64,000 bases of DNA from Azolla caroliniana. Taxonomy: Eukaryota > Polypodiophyta. Location: positions 124,001 to 188,000 of the forward strand of contig JBHGNT010000008.1 of NCBI GenBank assembly GCA_043228905.1. The letters run 5' to 3'. The number at the start of each line of letters is the position of its first letter. Position 1 is the stretch's first letter. Made by a program: the position numbers and the translations under genes. Shown here in pieces: positions 26,703 to 37,700 of the stretch. A model generated the notes under the pieces. That model was not told the DNA's origin. It ran no database searches and was given only the letters and a program-made list of their open reading frames with translations.

Positions 26703-28544
26703 TACCCAATTTGAGGAGGTAGTTGAGAAGAGCCCGAGAGTAAATTAAAATGTTCATACCTGGCCCATGTGATATCGGATTTTAGTGTTCAAACATACGA
26801 ATCGAAGCTAACAAGGCTAGCTGTGATATGGAATGAAAACATCAAGATTTTGAAACTCAGGTCGAGAGACATGAAGAAATGACCAAATTAGAGCAGGGAG
26901 TAGAGAAGAGCCCGAGAGTAAATTAAAATGTTTAGACCTGGCCCATGTGATATCGGATTTTAGTGTTTAAACATGCGAATCGAAACTAGCAAAGCTACCT
27001 ATGATATGGAATTAAAAAATCAAGCTTTGGAAACTCACGTCGAGAGACATGAAGAAATTACCAAATTTGAGGAGGGAGTTGAGACGAGCCCGAGAGTAAA
27101 TTAAAATGTTCATACCTGGCCCATGTGATATCGGCTTTTAGTGTTAAAATATGCGAATCGAAGCTAACAATGCAAGTTATGTTATGGAATTAAAAAATGA
27201 AGATTTTGAAAGTTAGGTCGAGAGACGTGAAGAAATTCCCAAATTAGAGGAAGGAGTAGAGAAGAGCACGAGAGTAAATTAAAATGTTCATACCTGTCCC
27301 ATGTGATATCGGATTTTAGTGTTTAAACATGCGACTCGAAGCTACCAAAGCTACCTATGACATGGAATTAAAAAATCAAGATTTTCAAACTCAGGTTGAG
27401 AGATATTAAGAAATTACCAAATTTGACGAGGGAGTTGAGAAGAGCGCGTGAGTAAATGAAAATGTTCATACCTGGCCCATGTGAGATAGGATTTTACTGT
27501 TCAAAGATGCGAATCGAAGCTAACAATGCTAGCTATGATATGGAAGAAATTACCAAATTAGAGGAGGGAGTAGAGAAGAGGCCGAGAGTAAATTGAAATG
27601 TTCATACCTGGCCCATGTGATATTGCATCTTAGTGTTCAAACATGCGAATCGAAGCTAACAATGCTAGCTATGATATGGCATTAAAAAATCAAGATTTTG
27701 AAATTCAGGTCGAGAGAAATGAAGACATTCCCAAATTTGAGGAGGGAGTATAGAAGAGCTCGAGAGTAAATTAAAATGTTCATACCTGGCCCATGTGATA
27801 TCGGATTTTAGTGTTCAAACATACGAATCGAAGCTAACAAGGCTAGCTATGATATCGAATTAAAAAATCAAGCTCTTGAAACTCACGTCGAGAGACATGA
27901 AGAAATTACCAAATGAGAGGAGGGAGTTGAGAAGAGCCCCAGAGTAAATTAAAATGTTCATACCTGACACATATGATATCGGATTTTAGTGTTCAAATAT
28001 GCGAATCGAAGCTAACAACGCTAGCTATGACATGGAATGAAAAAATCAAGCTTTTGAAACTCAGGTCGAGAGACATGAAGAAATTCCCAAATTAGAGGAG
28101 GGAGTAGATAAGAGCCCGAGAGTAAATTAAAATGTTTAGACCTAGCCCATGTGATATCGGATTTTAGTGTTTAAACATGCGAATCGAAGCTAGCAAAGCT
28201 AGCTATGATATGGAATTAAAAAATCAAGATTTTCAAACTCAGGTCGAGAGATATTAAGAAATTACCAAGTTAGAGGAGCCCGAGAGTAAATTAAAATGTT
28301 CATACCTGGCCCAAGTGATATAGGATTTTAGTGTTCAAACATGCGAATCGAAGCTAACAATGCTAGCTATGATATGGAATTAAAAATTCAAGATTTTGAA
28401 ACTTAGGAGGGAGTAGATAAGAGGCCGAGAGTAAATTAAAATGTTTAGACCTGGCCTGTGTGAGATCGGATTTTAGTGTTTAAATATGCGAATCGAAGCT
28501 AACAATGCGAGCTATATTATGGAATTAAAAAATCAAGATTTTGA
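26703..28544 (+). repeat. Decayed satellite near the strand switch
   Basis: Forward monomers with several internal deletions: GATATGGAAGAAATTACC at about 27535, CAAGTTAGAGGAGCCCGAG at about 28267, and GAAACTTAGGAGGGAGTAG at about 28398. Most of this stretch has no partner immediately across the junction, but the last deletion is shared with the right arm at 32653-32662. No gene is visible. Confidence 0.82.
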
Positions 28545-28908
28545 AACTCAGGTCGAGAGAAATGAAGAAATTACCAAATTAGAGGAGGGAGTAGAGAAGA
28601 GGCCGAGAGTAAATTAAAATGTTCATACCTAGCCCATGTGATATCGGATTTTAGTGTTCAAATATGAGAATCGAAGCTAACAATGCGAGCTATGTTATGG
28701 AATTCGAAAATCAAGATTTTGAAACTCAGGTCGAGAGACATGAAGAAATTCCCGAGTCAGAGGAGGGAGTAGAGAAGAGCCCGAGAGTAAATTAAAATGT
28801 TTAGACTTGGCCAATGTGATATCGGATTTTAGCGTTTAAACATTGGAATCGAAGCTAACAATGCAAGCTATGATATGGAATTAAAAAATCAAGATTTTGA
28901 AACTCAGG
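28545..28908 (+). repeat. Inner palindrome arm, left
   Basis: Inverted partner of 29006-29369 (coordinate sum 57914). Two successive unusual monomers, one with TTCCCGAGTCAGAGG and GAATTCGAAAATC, the next with TAGACTTGGCCAATG and CATTGGAAT, occur in both arms. By eye there are about a dozen differences over 364 bp, so about 97% identity. The arm ends at AACTCAGG, the same bases where the telomere tract takes over on the other side. Confidence 0.92.
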
Positions 28909-28983
28909 TTGAGAGACATGAAGAAATTACCCAATTTGAGGAGGTAGTTGAGAAGAGCCCGAGAGTAAATTAAAATGTTCATA
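28909..28983 (+). repeat. Unpaired satellite stub before the telomere tract
   Basis: 75 bp of forward monomer that continue the left array beyond the palindrome arm and stop at GTTCATACC. It has no partner on the right side of the junction and forms, with the telomere tract, the asymmetric centre of the palindrome. Confidence 0.85.
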
Positions 28984-29008
28984 CCCTAAACCCTAAACCC
29001 TAAACCCT
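28984..29008 (-). repeat. Interstitial telomere tract at the strand switch
   Basis: Three complete CCCTAAA heptamers plus CCCT, the Arabidopsis-type plant telomere sequence, with the G-rich strand on the minus strand. On the left it joins a forward monomer broken at GTTCATACC (normally followed by TGGCCCATG). On the right it runs into a reverse monomer at CCCTGAGTTTC (normally CGACCTGAGTTTC). Both joins share two to three bases with the telomere repeat. Satellite orientation flips exactly here. The CCCTAAA direction is that of a left chromosome end capping the right-hand array. It is a remnant, far too short to be a functional telomere. Confidence 0.97.
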
Positions 29009-29369
29009 GAGTTTCAAAATCTTGATTTTTTAATTCCATATCATAGCTTGCATTGTTAGCTTCAATTCCAATGTTTAAACACTAAAATCCGATATCACAT
29101 TGGCCAAGTCTAAACATTTTAATTTACTCTCGGGCTCTTCTCTACTCCCTCCTCTGACTCGGGAATTTCTTCATATCTCTCGACCTGAGTTTCAAAATCT
29201 TGATTTTCGAATTCCATAACATAGCTCGCATTGTTAGCTTCGATTCTCGGCCTTTAACACTAAAATCCGATATCACATGGGCTAGGTATGAACATTTTAA
29301 TTTACTCTCGGCCTCTTCTCTACTCCCTCCTCTAATTTGGTAATTGTTTCATGTCTCTCGACCTGAGTT
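29009..29369 (-). repeat. Inner palindrome arm, right
   Basis: Inverted partner of 28545-28908; the match formally starts at 29006 inside the overlapping CCT of the telomere tract. At about 29236-29255 the bases GATTCTCGGCCTTTAACAC replace the usual GATTCTCATATTTGAACAC, the largest local difference between the arms. Confidence 0.92.
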
Positions 29370-29520
29370 TCAAAAGCTTGATTTTTTCATTCCATATCAT
29401 AGGTAACCTTGTTAGCTTCGATTCGTATGTTTGAACACTAAAATCCGATATCACATGGGCCAGGTATGAACATTTTAATTTACTCTCGGGCTCTTCTCAA
29501 CTACCTCCTCAAATTGGGTA
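29370..29520 (-). repeat. Reverse monomer between arm segments
   Basis: One ordinary reverse monomer linking the inner arm to the middle arm. The left array has about 1.8 kb at the corresponding place, so one side lost, or the other gained, about ten monomers. Confidence 0.75.
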
Positions 29521-31830
29521 ATTTCTACATGTCTCTCGACCTGAGTTTCAAAATCTTGATTTTTTAATTCCATAATATAGCTCGCATTGTTAGCTTCGAT
29601 TCGCATATTTGAACACTAAAATCCGATATAACATGGGCCAGGTATGAACATTTTAATTTACTCTCGGGCTCTTCTCAACTCCCTCCTCAAATTTGGTTAT
29701 TTCATTATGTCTCTCAACGTGAGTTTCAAAATCCTTATTTTTTACTTCCATTCAAATATTTGAACACTAAAATCCGATATCACATGGGACAGGTATGAAC
29801 ATTTTAATTTACCCTCGGGCTGTTCTCAACTCCCTCCTCAAATTTGGTAATTTCTTCATGTCTCGAGACCTGAGTTTCAAAAGCTTGATTTTTTAATTCC
29901 ATATCATAGCTATCGTTGTTAGCTTCCATTTGCATGTTTGAACACTAAAATCCGATATCACATGGGCCAGGTATGAACATTTTAATTTACTCTCGGGCTC
30001 TTCTCAACTCCCTCCTCAAATTTGGTTATTTCATTATGTCTCTCAACATGAGTTTCAAAATCCTTATTTTTTACTTCCATATCATAGCTAACATTGTAAG
30101 CTTCGATTCAAATGTTTGAACACTAAAATCCGATATCACATGGGACAGGTATGAACATTTTAATTTACTCTCGGGCTCTTCTCAACTCCCTCCTCAAATT
30201 TGGTAATTTCTTCATGTCTCTCGACCTGAGTTTCAAAAGCTTGATTTTTTAATTCCATATCATAGGTAGCATTGTTCTCTTCGATTCGCATGTTTGAACA
30301 CAAAAATCCGATATCACATGGGCCAGGTATGAACATTTTAATTTACTCTCGGGCTCTTCTCAACTCCCTCCTTTAATTTGGTAATTTCTTCATGTCTCTC
30401 GACCTGAGTTTTAAAATCTTGATTTTTTAATTCGATAGCATAGCTACCGTTGTTAGCTTCGATTCGCATGTTTGAACACTAAAATCCGATATCACATGGG
30501 CCAGGTATGAACATTTTAATTTACTCTCGGGCTCTTCTCAACTCCCTCCTCAAATTTGGTTATTTTTCTATGTCTCTCAACGTGAGTTTCAAAATCCTTA
30601 TTTTTTACTTCCATATCATAGCTAACATTGTAAGCTTCGATTCAAATGTTTGAACACTAAAACCGATATGACATGGGACAGGTATGAACATTTTAATTTA
30701 CTCTCGGGCTCTTCTCAACTCCCTCCTCAAATTTGGTAATTTCTTCATGTCTCTAGACCTGAGTTTCAAAAGCTTGATTTTTTAATTCCATATCATAGGT
30801 AGCATTGTTAGCCTCGATTCGCATATTTGAACACTAAAATCCGATATCACATGGGCCAGGTCTAAACATTTTAATTTACTCTCGGGCTCTTCTCTACTCC
30901 CTGCTCTAATTTGGTAATTTCTTCATGTCTCTGCACCTGAGTTTCAAAAGCTTGATTTTTTCATTCCATGTCATAGGTAGCTTTGCTAGCTTCGATTCGC
31001 ATATTTGAACGCTAAAATCCGATATCAGATGGGCCAGGTATGAACATTTTAATTTACTCACGCGCTATTCTCAACTCCCTCCTCTAATTTGGTAATTTGT
31101 TCATGTCTCTCGACCTGATTTTCAGAAGCTTGATTTTTTAATTTCATATCAAAGGTACCTTTGTTAGCTTCGATTCACATATTTGAACACTAAAATCCGA
31201 TATCACATGGGCCAGGTATGAACATTTTAATTTACTCTCGGGCTCGTCTCAACTCCCTCCTCTAATTTGGTAATTTCTTCATGTCTCTCGACCTGAGTTT
31301 CAAAACCTTGACTTTTTAATTCCATATCATAGCTAGCCTTGTTAGCTTTGATTCGTATGTTTGAACACTCAAATCCGATATCACATGGGCCAGCTATGAA
31401 CATTTTAATTTACTCTCGGGCTCTTCTCAATCCCTCCTCTAATTTGGTAACTTCTTCATGTCTCTCGACCTGAGTTTCAAAATTTTGATTTTTTAATACC
31501 ATATCATAGCTAGCATTGTTAGCTTTGATTCGCCTGTTTGAACACTAAAATCCGATATTCAATGGGCCCGTTATGAACATTTTAATTTACTCTCGGCCTC
31601 TTCTCTACTCCCTCCTCTAATTTGGTAATTTCTTCATGTCTTTCGACATGAGTTTCAAAAGATTGATTTTTTAATTCCATATCATAGGTAGCATTGTTAG
31701 CTTCAATTCGCATGTTTGAACACTAAAATCCTATATCAGATGGGCCAGGTATGAACATTTTAATTTACTCATGCGCTCTTCTCAACTCCCTCCTCAAATT
31801 TGGTAATTTTTTCATATCTCTTGACCTGAG
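29521..31830 (-). repeat. Right arm of the palindrome, middle segment
   Basis: Mirror partner of 24745-26702. It contains two monomers with TTTCATTATGTCTCTCAAC (29700 and 30030) where the left arm has one, giving the two-monomer gain. A monomer at about 29738-29765 lacks about 28 bp (ACTTCCATTCAAATATTTG). A later copy of this segment lies at about 41.94-43.6 kb in the same orientation. Confidence 0.92.
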
Positions 31831-34545
31831 TTTCAAAATCATGATTCTTTAATTCCATATTATAGCTAGCATTGTTAGCTTCAATTCGCATCTTTGAACA
31901 CTAAAATCCTATATCACATGGGCCAGGTTTGAACATTTTAATTTACTCAAATTTGGTAATTTCTTCATGTCTCTCGACCTGAGTTTCAAAATCTTGATTT
32001 TTTAATTCCATATCATACCTAGCATTGTTAGCTTCGATTCGCATGTTTGAACACTCAAATCCGATATCACATGGGCCAGGTATGAACATTTTAATTTACT
32101 CTCGGCCTCTTCTCAATCCCTCCTCTAATTTGGTAATTTCTACATGTCTCTCGACCCGAGTTTGAAAATCTTGATTTTTTAATTCCATATCATAGCTAGC
32201 ATTGTTAGCTTCGATTCGCCTATTTGAACACTAAAATCCAATATCCAATGGGCCAGTTATGAACATTTTAATTTACTCTCGGCCTCTTCACTACTCCCTC
32301 CTCTAATTTGGTAATTTCTTCATGTCTTTCGACATGAGTTTCCAAAGATTGATTTTTTATTTCCATATCATAGCTAGCATTGTTAGCTTCAATTCGCATG
32401 TTTGAACACTAAAATCCTATATCACATGGGCCAGCTATGAACATTTTAATTTACTCATGCGCTCTTCTCAACTCCCTCCTCAAATTTGGAAATTTGTTCA
32501 TATCTCTCGACCTGAGTATTAAAATCTTGATTTTTTAATTCCATATGATAGCTAGCTTTGTTAGCTTCGATTCGCATGTTTACACACTACAATCTGATAT
32601 CACATGGGCCAAGTCTAAACATTTTAATTTACTCTCGGGCTCTTATCTACTCCCTCCTAAGTTTCAAAATCTCGGGCTCATCTCAACTCCCTCCTCAAAT
32701 TTGGTTATTTCTTCATGTCTCTCAACGTGAGTTTCAAAATCCTTATTTCTTCATGGCTCTCGACCTGAGTTTCAAAAGCTTCATTTTTTCATTCCATATC
32801 ATAGCTAGCCTTGTTAGCTTCGATTCGTATGTTTGAACACTAAAATCCGATATCACATGGGCCAGGTATGAACATTTTAATTTACTCTCGGGCTCTTCTC
32901 AACTACCTCCTCAAATTGGGTAATTTCTTCATGTCTCTCAACCTGAGTTTCAAAATCTTGATTTTTTAATTCCATATCATAGCTTGCATTGTTAGCTTCG
33001 ATTCCAATGTTTAAACACTAAAATCCGATATCACATTGGCCAAGTCTAAACATTTTAATTTACTCTTGGGCGCTTCTCTACTCCGTCCTCTAACTCGGGA
33101 ATTTCTTCATGTGTCTCGACCTGAGTTTCAAAATCTTGATTTTCGAATTCCATAACATAGCTCGCATTGTTAGCTTCGATTCTCTTATTTGAACACTAAA
33201 ATCCGATATCACATAGGCCAGGTATGAACATTTTAATTTACTCTCGGCCTCTTCTCTACTCCCTCCTCTAATTTGGTAATTTTTTCATGTCTCTCGACTT
33301 GAGTGTCAAAACCTTGATTTTTTAATTCCATATCATAGCTAGCCTTGTTAGCTTCGATTCGTATGTTTGAACACTAAAATCCGATATCACATGGGCCAGG
33401 TATGAACATTTTAATTTACTGTCGGGCTCTTCTATACTCCCTCAAATTTGGGAATGTCTTCATGTCTCTCGACCTGAGTTTCAAAATCTTCATTTTTTAA
33501 TTCCATATCATAGATAGCTTTGTTAGCTTCAGTTCGCATATTTGAACACTAAAATCCGATATCACATGGGCCAGGTATGAACATTTTAATTTACTCACGC
33601 GCTCTTCTCAACTCCCTGCTCTAATATGGTAATTTCTTCATGTCTATCGACCTGATTTTCAGAAGCTTGATTTTTTAATTCCATATCATAGGTACCTTTG
33701 TTAGCTTCGATTCGCATATTTGAACACTAAAATCCGATATCACATGGGCCAGGTATGAACATTTTAATTTACTCTCGGGCTCTTCTCAACTCCCTCCTCA
33801 AATTTGGTAATTTCTTCATATCTCTCGACCTGAGTTTCAAAATCATGATTGTTTAATTCCATATTATAGCTAGCATTGTTAGCTTCAATTCGCATGTTTG
33901 AACACTAAAATCCTATATCACATGGGCCAGGTCTGAACATTTTAATTTACTCACGCGCTCTTCTCAACTCCCTACTCAAATTTGGTAATTTCTTCATGTC
34001 TCTCGACCTGAGTTTGAAAATCTTTATTTTTTCATTCCATATCATACCTAGCATTGTTAGCTTCGATTCGCATGTTTGAACACTCAAATCCGATATCACA
34101 TGGGCCAGGTATGAACATTTTAATTTACTCTCGGCCTCTTCTCAATCCCTCCTCTAATTTGGTAATTTCTTCATGTCTCTCCACCTGAGTTTCAAAATCT
34201 TGATTTTTTAATTCAATATTATAGCTAGCATTGTTAGCTTCGATTCGCCTGTTTGAACACTAAAATCCAATATCCAATGGGCCAGTTATGAACATTTTAA
34301 TTTACTCTCGGCCTCTTCTCTACTCCCTCCTCTAATTTGGTAATTTCTTGATGTCTTTCGACATGAGTTTCCAAAGATTGATTTCTTAATTCCATATCAT
34401 AGGTAGCATTGTTAGCTTCGATTCGCATGTTTGAACACTAAAATCCTATATCACATGGGCCAGCTATGAACATTTTAATTTACTGATGCGCTCTTCTCAA
34501 CTCCCTCCTCAAATTTGGAAATTTGTTCATATCTCTCGACCTGCG
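31831..34545 (-). repeat. Right-arm-specific block ending at the telomere doublet
   Basis: This 2.7-kb block separates two right-arm segments whose partners are adjacent in the left arm. It includes chimeric monomers (CCTCCTAAGTTTCAAAATC then CTCGGGCTCATC at about 32653-32682; CCTTATTTCTTCATGGCTC at about 32740), an extra inverted copy of the junction-side sequence at about 32895-33230, and a near-repeat of 31780-32520 at about 33780-34530 (shift about 2003 bp). It stops at the telomere doublet. Confidence 0.82.
32895..33230 (-). repeat. Extra copy of the inner palindrome arm
   Basis: Two monomers here match 28621-28980 in inverted order (28920 pairs with 32930). They match further than the inner arm does, because they also include the GAGAGACATGAAGAAATTACC part that the right inner arm lost at the telomere tract. 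Variants include TCTAACTCGGGAATTTC and CAAGTCTAAACATTTTAATT. Confidence 0.85.
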
Positions 34546-34559
34546 TTTAGGGTTTAGGG
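34546..34559 (+). repeat. Second interstitial telomere doublet
   Basis: Two TTTAGGG heptamers, G-rich strand on the plus strand, opposite in direction to the tract at 28984-29008. The monomer to its left is broken as CTCGACCTGCGTTT, with GTTT merging into the heptamer. To its right the satellite resumes earlier in the monomer, so that GGAAATTTGYTCAT occurs at 34517-34530 and again at 34558-34571. Satellite orientation is reverse on both sides, so this is an insertion or healed break inside the array and not a strand switch. Confidence 0.92.
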
Positions 34560-34714
34560 AAATTTGCTCATGCCTCTCAACGTGAGCTTCAAAATCCTTA
34601 TTTTTTACTTTCATATGATAGCTAACATTGTAAGCTTCGATTCAAATGTTTGAACACGAAAATCCGATATCACCTGGGACAGGTATGAACATTTTAATTT
34701 ACTCTCGGGCTCTT

Positions 34715-37700
34715 CTCAACTCCCTCCTCAAATTTGGTAATTTCTACATGTCTCTCGACCTGAGTTTCAAAATCTTGATGTTTTCATTCCATATCATAGC
34801 TAGCCTTGTTAGCTTCGATTCGTATGTTTGAACACTAAAATCCGATATCACATGGGCCAGGTATGAACATTTTAATTTACTCTCGGCCTCTTCTCAACTA
34901 CCTCCTCAAATTGGGTAATTTTTTCATGTCTCTCGACCTGAGTTTCAAAATCTTGATTTTTCAATTCCATATCATAGCTTGCGTTGTTAGCTTCGATTCC
35001 AATATTTAAACACTAAAATCTGATATTACATTGGCCAAGTCTAAACATTTTAATTTACTCTCGGGCTCTACTCTACTCCCTCCTCTAATTCGGGAATTTC
35101 TTCATGTCTCTCGATCTGAGTTCCAAAATCTCGATTTTCGAATTCCATAACATAGCTCGCATTGTTAGCTTCGATTTGCATATTTGAACACTAAAAGCCG
35201 ATATCACATGGGCCAGGTATGAACATTTTAATTTACTCTCGGCCTCTTCTCTACTCCCTCCTCTAATTTGGTAATTTCTTCATGTCTCTCGACCTGAGTT
35301 TCAGGAGCTTGATTTTCTAATTCCATATCATAGCTAGCATTGTTAGCTTCGATTCGTAAGTTTGAACACTCAAATCCGATATCACATGGGCCAGGAATGA
35401 ACATTTTAATTTACTCTCGGGCTCTTCTCAACTACCTCCTCAAATTGGGTAATTTCTTCATGTCTCTCGACCTGAGTTTCAGAAGCTTGATTTTCTAATT
35501 CCATATCATAGCTAGCCTTGTTAGCTTCGATTCGTATGTTTGAACACTCAAATCTGATATCACATGGGCCAGGTATGAACATTTTAATTTACTCTCGGGC
35601 TCTTCTCAACTCCCTCCTCTAATTTGGTAATTTCTTCATGACTCTCGACCTAAGTTTTAAAATCTTGAATTTTTAATTCCATATTATAGCTAGCATTGTT
35701 AGCTTCGATTCGCATGTTTGAACACTAAAATCCTATATTACTTGGGCCAGATATGAACATTTTAATTTACTCACACGCTTTTCTCAACTCTATCCTTAAA
35801 TTTGGTAATTTCTTAATATCTCTCGACCTGAGTTTGAAAATCTTGATTTTTTAATTCCATATCATAGCTAGCAAACAATAAAGTTTAAACATGTTTCGAT
35901 TCGCATGTTTAAACACTAAAGTCCGATATCACATGTGCTAGGTCTAAACATTTTAATTTACTCTCGGGGTCTTCTCTACTCCCTCCTCTAATTTGGGAAT
36001 TTCTTCATGTCTCTGGACCTGAGTTTCAAAACCTTTATTTTTTAATTCGATATCATAGCTAGCCTTGTTAGCTTCGATTCGTATGTTTGAACACTAAAAT
36101 CCGATATCACATGGGCCAGGTATGAACATTTTAATTTACTCTCGGCCTCTTCTCAACTCCCTCCTCAAATTGGGTAATTTCTTCATGTCTCTCGACCTGA
36201 GTTTGAAATTTTGATTTTTTATTCCATATCATAGGTAGCTTTGTTAGCTTCCATTCGCATGTTTAAACACTCAAATCCGATTTCACATTGGCCAAGTCTA
36301 AACATTTTAATTTACTCTCGGGCTCTTCTCTACTCCCTGCTCTAATTCGGGAATTTCTTCATGTCTCTCGACCTGAGTTTCAAAATCTTGATTTTTTAAT
36401 TCCATATCATAGGTAGCTTGGTTAGCTTTAATTCGCATGGCTGAACAATAAAATCCGATATCACATGGGCCACGTATGAACATTTAATTTACTCTCGGGC
36501 TCCTCTCTACTCCCTCCTCTAATTTGGGAATGTCTTCATGTCTCTCAACCTGAGTTTCAAAATCTTGGATTTTTAAATCCATAACATAGGTACCTTTGTT
36601 AGCTTCAATTCGCATATTTGAACACTAAAATCCGATATTACATGGGCCAGGTATGAACATTTTAATTTACTCACGCGCTCTTCTCAACTCCCTCCTCTAA
36701 TTTGGGAATTTCTTCATGTCTCTCGACCTGATTTTGGAAATCATGATTTTTTAATTCCAGATGATAGCTAGCTTTGTTAGCTTCGATTCGCATGTTTATA
36801 CACTAAAATCCGATATCACAGGGGCCAGGTCTAAACATTTTAATTTACTCTCGGGCTCTTCTCAACTCCCTCCTCTAATTTGGGAATTTCTTCATGTCTC
36901 TCGACGTGAGTTTCAAAACCTTGATTTTTTAATTCCATATGATAGCTAGCTTTGTTAGCTTCGATTCGCATGTTTACACACTAAAATCTGATATCACATG
37001 GGCCAGGTCTAAACATTTTAATTTACACTTGGGCTCTTCTCAACTCCCTCCTCAAATTTGGTTATTTCTTCATGTCTCTCAACGTGAGCTTCAAAATCCT
37101 TATTTTTTACTTCCATATGATAGCTAACATTCTAAGCTTCGATTCAAATGTTTGAACACGAAAATCCAATATCACCTGGGACAGGTATGAACATTTTAAT
37201 TTACTCTCGGGCTCTTCTCAACTCCCTCCTCAAATTTGGTAATTTCTTCATGTCTCTCGACCTGAGTTTCAAAATCTTGATTTTTTCATTCCATATCATA
37301 GCTAGCCTTGTTAGCTTCGATTCGTATGTTTGAACACTAAAATCCGATATCACATGGGCCAGGTATGAACATTTTAATTTACTCTCGGCCTCTTCTCAAC
37401 TACCTCCTCAAATTGGGTAATTTCTTCATGTCTCTCGACCTGAGTTTCAAAATCTTGATTTTTCAATTCCATATCATAGCTTGCGTTGTTAGCTTCGATT
37501 CCAATGTTTAAACACTAAAATCCGATATTACATTGGCCAAGTCTAAACATTTTAATTTACTCTCGGGCTCTTATCTACTCCCTCCTCTAATTCGGGAATT
37601 TCTTCATGTCTCTCGACCTGAGTTCCAAAATCTCGATTTTCGAATTCCATAACATAGCTCGCATTGTTAGCTTCGATTTGCATATTTGAACACTAAAAGC

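Larger units (their letters stand above)
1..28983 (+). repeat. 178-bp satellite array, forward orientation
   Basis: Continuous head-to-tail array of about 163 monomers, entering from the left edge and ending at a telomere tract. A representative monomer is 12531-12708, starting ATGTTCATACCTGG and containing GATATCGGATTTT, then GCTAGCTATGATATGG, then GAGAGACATGAAGAAAT and ending CCCGAGAGTAAATTAAA. Basic spacing is 178 bp, seen for example as 12531 to 12709. By count, a consensus-like monomer is about 37% GC. Almost every copy carries an EcoRV-type GATATC. Subfamilies are visible: AAATTTGAGGAGGGAGTTG versus AAATTAGAGGAGGGAGTAG; CATAACTGGCCCATTGAA; GTTTAGACTTGGCCAATG; and a type with GAAGTAAAAAATAAGG. 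Forward is an arbitrary name for the orientation. No transposon, RNA gene or credible coding region interrupts it. The family is not one I can name. Confidence 0.97.

Noticed and set aside
28984-29008. A functional chromosome end inside the window
   Set aside because: Only 25 bp of telomere sequence, with satellite on both sides; it is interstitial.
28900-29100. The inverted junction as a pure assembly or fold-back artefact
   Set aside because: The arms differ at about 3% of bases, by whole-monomer gains and losses, and the centre is asymmetric with telomere repeats. Long-read confirmation is still worthwhile.
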